Source of the DNA: JBFXAF01 sp050184585
GTDB lineage: Bacteria > Pseudomonadota > Alphaproteobacteria > Rhizobiales > Rhizobiaceae
Direction: 5' to 3'
Assembly: GCA_050184585.1 (NCBI GenBank)
Contig: JBFXAF010000005.1
Span: 186,001-250,000 of the forward strand
DNA length: 64,000 nt
Below, in pieces: positions 60,729-64,000 of the stretch (the stretch's first letter is position 1; every line of letters starts with the position of its first letter). Both the position numbers and the translations under genes were made by a program. The notes beneath the pieces were generated by a model. That model was given only the letters and a program-made list of their open reading frames with translations, had not been told where the DNA came from and ran no database searches.

Positions 60729-61532
60729 TCAGTCCAGCCGAGACGGATCACCGTCGAAACCTTCGGCGCAGAACGCACCTCCCTGGAAACGGGCATCGAA
60801 AGCCGGCTCGTCCAGTTTGCCTGCCATAGCCGGGACGAAGGTCTCCGCGTCATCTTTCGGAAAGAAGCCGATCACGCGCGCGCCGGAATCGTCCCATTGC
60901 TTTCGCGTGTTGTCAGACACCCCGTAGACGATGTGGAAATGGATGCCGTCGGCCTCGATGCACCGGACGGTGAGGTCGACGAAGTCCGGCTCGCTCAACC
61001 ATGACCACAATGAGCGCCGGTGGGGCGGCGCCGGGCGGCAGACGCCGATCCGCTGACAGATCACGCTCATTCCGTGCTTGTCGGCATAGAGACGCCCCAG
61101 CGCCTCGCCGAAGACCTTCGATACGCCGTACAGGCTGTCGGGCCGATACTCATCGGTGACGCCCGTGACCCGGTCGCGCGGCAGGAAGCCGCCGACATGG
61201 TGGCTGCTCGCGTAAACGAGGCGGCGTACCCGTTGACGTCGCGCCGCCTCGAAGATCGCGTAGGCGCCGTCGATGTTCGACCTGCTGATCTCGTCCCAGC
61301 TGTCCTCGAGCGAGCGACCGCCGAGATGAACGACCGTGTCGATGCCTTCGCACAGCGCTTCCATCGCACCCAGATCGCCCAGCGTCGCGTAGCGGACCTC
61401 GAGGCCGTCGAAAAGGCCATCGGCGCGCGGCTCCCGAGTCGTGACCCGCAGTTCATAGCGATCGCGGAAGGCACGCACCAGCAGCGAGCCGAGCGCACCG
61501 CCGGCGCCGGTGATCAGAACCTTGCGCTTCAT
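60729..61532 (-). CDS. NAD-dependent epimerase/dehydratase family, uronate dehydrogenase-like
   Basis: A 267-residue extended-SDR-type protein of the size of bacterial uronate dehydrogenases. The NAD loop is TGAGGALGSLLVRAF (residues 8-22). The catalytic Ser is in VYASSHHVGGF (109-110), and Tyr135 and Lys139 are in LYGVSKVFGE. SSHHVGG followed by PDSLYGVSK closely fits uronate dehydrogenase (SSNHVxG and YGxSK). It would oxidise a hexuronate or related sugar to an aldarolactone. The ATG at 61532 is used; the frame to 61820 lies in the dehydratase gene. Confidence 0.82.
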   Translation of the reverse strand: MKRKVLITGAGGALGSLLVRAFRDRYELRVTTREPRADGLFDGLEVRYATLGDLGAMEALCEGIDTVVHLGGRSLEDSWDEISRSNIDGAYAIFEAARRQRVRRLVYASSHHVGGFLPRDRVTGVTDEYRPDSLYGVSKVFGEALGRLYADKHGMSVICQRIGVCRPAPPHRRSLWSWLSEPDFVDLTVRCIEADGIHFHIVYGVSDNTRKQWDDSGARVIGFFPKDDAETFVPAMAGKLDEPAFDARFQGGAFCAEGFDGDPSRLD

Positions 61533-61540
61533 GAGGGCGC

Positions 61541-62713
61541 TCACTGCACCGTCTGCCATCCGGACGTGGCGTGGCGGTTCAGCGTCTCCTCGTTGAACTG
61601 GAACGCCAGCCCCGGTTCGGTGGGAAGCGTGATCCGGCCGCCCACCGGCTTCAGTTCCCTGTCGAACAGCGGTTGGGTGCAGACAATCTCCTGGTCGACG
61701 AAGTATTCGGCCATCGCGGAGTTCGGCTGGGACGCGGCGAGATGCACATGAATGTCGTGCCAAGCGTGCGGATAGACCGGGACTCCGTAGGACGAGGCGA
61801 TGCCGCAGATGCGTCGCCACTCGGTGATGCCGCCGCAGACCAGCGCGTCGGCCTGCAGGACGTGCGTTGCGCGGGCTTCGAGCAGCGCGCGGAACCGCCA
61901 GCGCCCGGCCTCGATCTCACCCGTCGCGACCGGAATCGTCGTCGAGGCGACGAGGCGCGCATGGCTCTCGATATCGTCCGGGCTGAAAGGCTCCTCGAGC
62001 CAGTCGGGGCGGAAGGGCTCGAAACGCCGCACGAAGGGTAGTGCGGTGAACAGGTCCGGCCATGCGTTGTTGGCATCGAGGAAGAGGCGGACATCCGTTC
62101 CAATGCGGCCACGCGCGGCCGCCATGCGGCGTTCCTCTTCTTCCAGGCCGAGCATGCCGACCTTCATCTTCACGGCCTTGAAGCCCTGTTCGACGTATCC
62201 TTCCAGTTCGTCAGCCAGATGCTCCGGCCCCTTGCCTTCCCGGTAGTAGCCGCCGCTCGCATAGCAGTCGACGTAACCGTCGGTATAGGAGCCGAGAAAC
62301 TGCCACAGCGGCAGGCCCGCGCGTCGCGCGTTGTGGTCCCAGACCGCGATGTCTATGGCGCTGAGCGCGCGCATCACGGCGCCCGATCGACCATGGAGAA
62401 GCGCGTCGCGGTACATTCGCTCCCAGAGCCCCTCGACCATGAGTGGCGATTTGCCGATCAGCAGCGGACCCAGGAGCGCAGTGACGGCTTCGAGCGCGAC
62501 CGACCCTGCCGAGCTACCGGCATAGGTGTAACCGAGTCCGATGGCATCGTCGGACACGACGGTCACGAGGAGATAGTCGCGCGTCTTGACGGAGCGGGTC
62601 GCGAAGGACGTGGCCACCTTGAGCGGCATGCGCACAAGGCGCGCCTCGATTCGCTTGATGACGGCGGGCGCCGCCTGCGTGCGCCGTGAGGGGTCGAGTG
62701 CGGTGAGATTCAT
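61541..62713 (-). CDS. Mandelate racemase/muconate lactonizing enzyme family dehydratase
   Basis: A 390-residue enolase-superfamily enzyme. The base pair is KMK at 182-184; the metal ligands are Asp213 (LFLDANNAW), Glu240/241 (WLEEPF) and Glu266 (ATGEIEAG); His316 in PHAWHD lies on the opposite side of the active site. Family members abstract the alpha proton of a carboxylate. In this operon it may dehydrate an aldarate or cycloisomerise its lactone, but the specific acid is not readable. Confidence 0.86.
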   Translation of the reverse strand: MNLTALDPSRRTQAAPAVIKRIEARLVRMPLKVATSFATRSVKTRDYLLVTVVSDDAIGLGYTYAGSSAGSVALEAVTALLGPLLIGKSPLMVEGLWERMYRDALLHGRSGAVMRALSAIDIAVWDHNARRAGLPLWQFLGSYTDGYVDCYASGGYYREGKGPEHLADELEGYVEQGFKAVKMKVGMLGLEEEERRMAAARGRIGTDVRLFLDANNAWPDLFTALPFVRRFEPFRPDWLEEPFSPDDIESHARLVASTTIPVATGEIEAGRWRFRALLEARATHVLQADALVCGGITEWRRICGIASSYGVPVYPHAWHDIHVHLAASQPNSAMAEYFVDQEIVCTQPLFDRELKPVGGRITLPTEPGLAFQFNEETLNRHATSGWQTVQ

Positions 62714-62734
62714 GGATGCGACCTGTTCGAGAAT

Positions 62735-63514
62735 TCAGTTCTGGTTCCAGCCGATGTGGCGCAGGAAATCGCGGGTGCGGGATTGCCGCGGATCGGTGAA
62801 GATCTGCTCCGGAGCGCCTTCCTCGACGACGCGTCCATGATCGAACACGATCGTCCACTGGCTGACGCGGCGCGCGAACGACATTTCGTGCGTGACCACG
62901 ATCATCGTCATGCCTTCGTCGGCGAGGTTGGTCATGACCGACAGCACCTCGCCGACCGTCTCGGGGTCGAGCGCCGAAGTCGGTTCATCGAACAGCATCA
63001 CCTCGGGCTTCATCGCCAGCGCCCGGGCGATGGCGACGCGCTGCTGCTGGCCGCCAGACAGCATGGACGGATAGCTGTGCGCCTTGTCGGACAACCCGAC
63101 TTTCCGAAGCAAGTCCTGCGCCTGCTCGGCGGCCTGCTTCCGCGGCGTGCCGAGCACCGTTACCGGACCTGACGTGACGTTCTCGAGCGCGGTCATGTGT
63201 GGGAAGAGTTCGAAGTTCTGGAACACCATGCCCATGCGGCGGCGCACCAAGCGTGCCTGCTTCTCGGTCTGGGGCAAAGGCCGGCCGTCGAAGACGACCC
63301 GCCCTCCCTGGACGCGCTCAAGCGCGTTGGTGCATCTCAGCAGCGTCGATTTGCCCGACCCCGACGGACCGATGAGGCAGACCACTTCACCGGCGTGAAC
63401 CCGGGCGGAAACGCCGTCGAGCGCGACGAAATTGCCAAATCTCTTTACGACGTCCTCGTAGACGACGACGGGCGGACGGTCGTCGCCCCGCCGCTTGACC
63501 GGGTCGGCAACCAT
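62735..63514 (-). CDS. Polar amino acid-type ABC transporter ATPase
   Basis: A 259-residue ATPase of the GlnQ/HisP class. Walker A is IGPSGSGKSTLLRCTN, the Q-loop VFQNFELFPHMTALENV, the signature MLSGGQQQRVAIARALA and Walker B MLFDEPTSALDPETV, followed by THEMSFARRVSQ. The RCTNALE after Walker A and FELFPH are typical of the PAAT family. It overlaps the permease stop by one base (TGATG). Confidence 0.92.
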   Translation of the reverse strand: MVADPVKRRGDDRPPVVVYEDVVKRFGNFVALDGVSARVHAGEVVCLIGPSGSGKSTLLRCTNALERVQGGRVVFDGRPLPQTEKQARLVRRRMGMVFQNFELFPHMTALENVTSGPVTVLGTPRKQAAEQAQDLLRKVGLSDKAHSYPSMLSGGQQQRVAIARALAMKPEVMLFDEPTSALDPETVGEVLSVMTNLADEGMTMIVVTHEMSFARRVSQWTIVFDHGRVVEEGAPEQIFTDPRQSRTRDFLRHIGWNQN

Positions 63515-64000
63515 CACTCCGTCACTCCAAAACGTCGATTGATCCAGTCGACCAGTTTCGCCTGCGGATAGCCGAGCGCCCAGTAGATCACGGCCATCGC
63601 GGTCAACACCTCGAGGATGCGGAAGGTCTGAGCGCGCACCTGGAGCGACGCATAGGCCAGTTCGTTCACGGCGATCACCGAGATCAGCGAGGTATCCTTG
63701 AACAACGAGACCCAGGTGTTGGCGAAGACCGGCAGCACCCGGCGTATCGCCTGTGGCAGGATCACCTTGACCATCACTTGCCGGTTGCTCATGCCGAGCG
63801 CCAGGGCCGCGTCCCACTGGCCCCTTCGGATCGAGTTCACGCCGGCTCGGAACGTCTCCGAATTGTAGGCCGATACGATCAGCGAAAGCGCAAGCAGGCC
63901 CGTGGCGAAGGGCGGCAGATAGACGCCGAGCCACACCGGCAGCACGTAGAACGTCCAGTAGATCAAGAGTATCAGGGGCGTCGCCCTGAAGAGTTCGACG
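63514..64000 (-). CDS. Polar amino acid-type ABC transporter permease, 3' part
   Basis: The gene enters from the right edge; about 161 residues are in the window. The sequence at the edge, ELFRATPLILLIYWTFYVLP, is the conserved RGTP-x2 start of a HisM/GlnP-type permease, and the coupling loop is AALALGMSNRQVMVKVILPQ. The binding protein is not in the window and should lie just beyond. Although the family is called amino acid-type, the operon contents point to an acidic sugar derivative or amino-sugar acid. Confidence 0.9.
   Translation of the reverse strand, partial: VELFRATPLILLIYWTFYVLPVWLGVYLPPFATGLLALSLIVSAYNSETFRAGVNSIRRGQWDAALALGMSNRQVMVKVILPQAIRRVLPVFANTWVSLFKDTSLISVIAVNELAYASLQVRAQTFRILEVLTAMAVIYWALGYPQAKLVDWINRRFGVTE

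Noticed and set aside
58124..63999. TetR-type operator sites in front of the sugar-acid operon genes
   Set aside because: I looked in the gaps upstream of the dehydratase, lactonase, SDR and RraA genes and found no ATG(T/A)-N6-ACAT copy; the operon start lies beyond the window, so membership in the regulon is not supported.

Overview
The window is high-GC chromosomal DNA from an alphaproteobacterium, most likely order Hyphomicrobiales (Rhizobiales), Mesorhizobium-like. The basis is gene order: a 14-gene nuo operon followed on the same strand by birA, rnj (RNase J), mce and a DUF1467 gene, plus a proS-lolC-lolD run with a short alphaproteobacterial ProS, and GTTC-N7-GTTC type LexA sites. This rests on reading the sequence only; no database search was run.

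Layout. 1-6.1 kb: the 3' end of a sugar-type ABC substrate-binding protein gene, then a 1,687-residue protein built from residue 1 to the last octad of 8-residue repeats, organised into exact 408-bp super-units. 6.2-16.1 kb: housekeeping and small-molecule genes (MFS transporter, aldo/keto reductase, DUF1624 acyltransferase-like protein, ICMT-like methyltransferase, deoD, ggt, lipB, tRNA-Leu, GNAT, mgtE, a LiuR-like MerR regulator). 16.1-19.8 kb: a 28-codon membrane micropeptide gene under a triple LexA half-site array, then lolD, lolC and proS. 19.8-22.6 kb: an orphan Rho-independent terminator that suggests a small RNA, and two secreted S1 serine proteases with different S1-pocket residues. 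22.6-41.8 kb: DUF1467, mce, rnj, birA and nuoN to nuoA, all on the minus strand, with three tiny membrane-protein ORFs and a DUF3291 gene inserted in the nuo operon. 42.0-42.3 kb: tRNA-Asp and tRNA-Val, divergent.

42.6-58.2 kb is a catabolic island for an acyl-CoA-processed substrate. It holds a LivHMGF-type ABC transporter with its binding protein, a citrate-synthase-fold lyase, two MaoC hydratases, an M20 hydrolase, two acyl-CoA dehydrogenases, a family III CoA-transferase, a NIPSNAP protein, an acyl-CoA ligase, an enoyl-CoA hydratase, a TetR regulator and a CE4 (HpPgdA/PuuE-like) hydrolase. An inverted repeat of the form ATG(T/A)-N6-ACAT lies before each transcription unit (51.0, 54.5, 55.4 and 58.2 kb), overlapping recognisable promoters at two of them. 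This is consistent with one TetR regulon covering the island.

58.3-64 kb is a separate minus-strand operon for a sugar acid or uronate-like compound: polar-amino-acid-type ABC permease (runs off the window) and ATPase, enolase-superfamily dehydratase, uronate-dehydrogenase-like protein, SMP-30 lactonase, divergent SDR and RraA-family aldolase-like protein.
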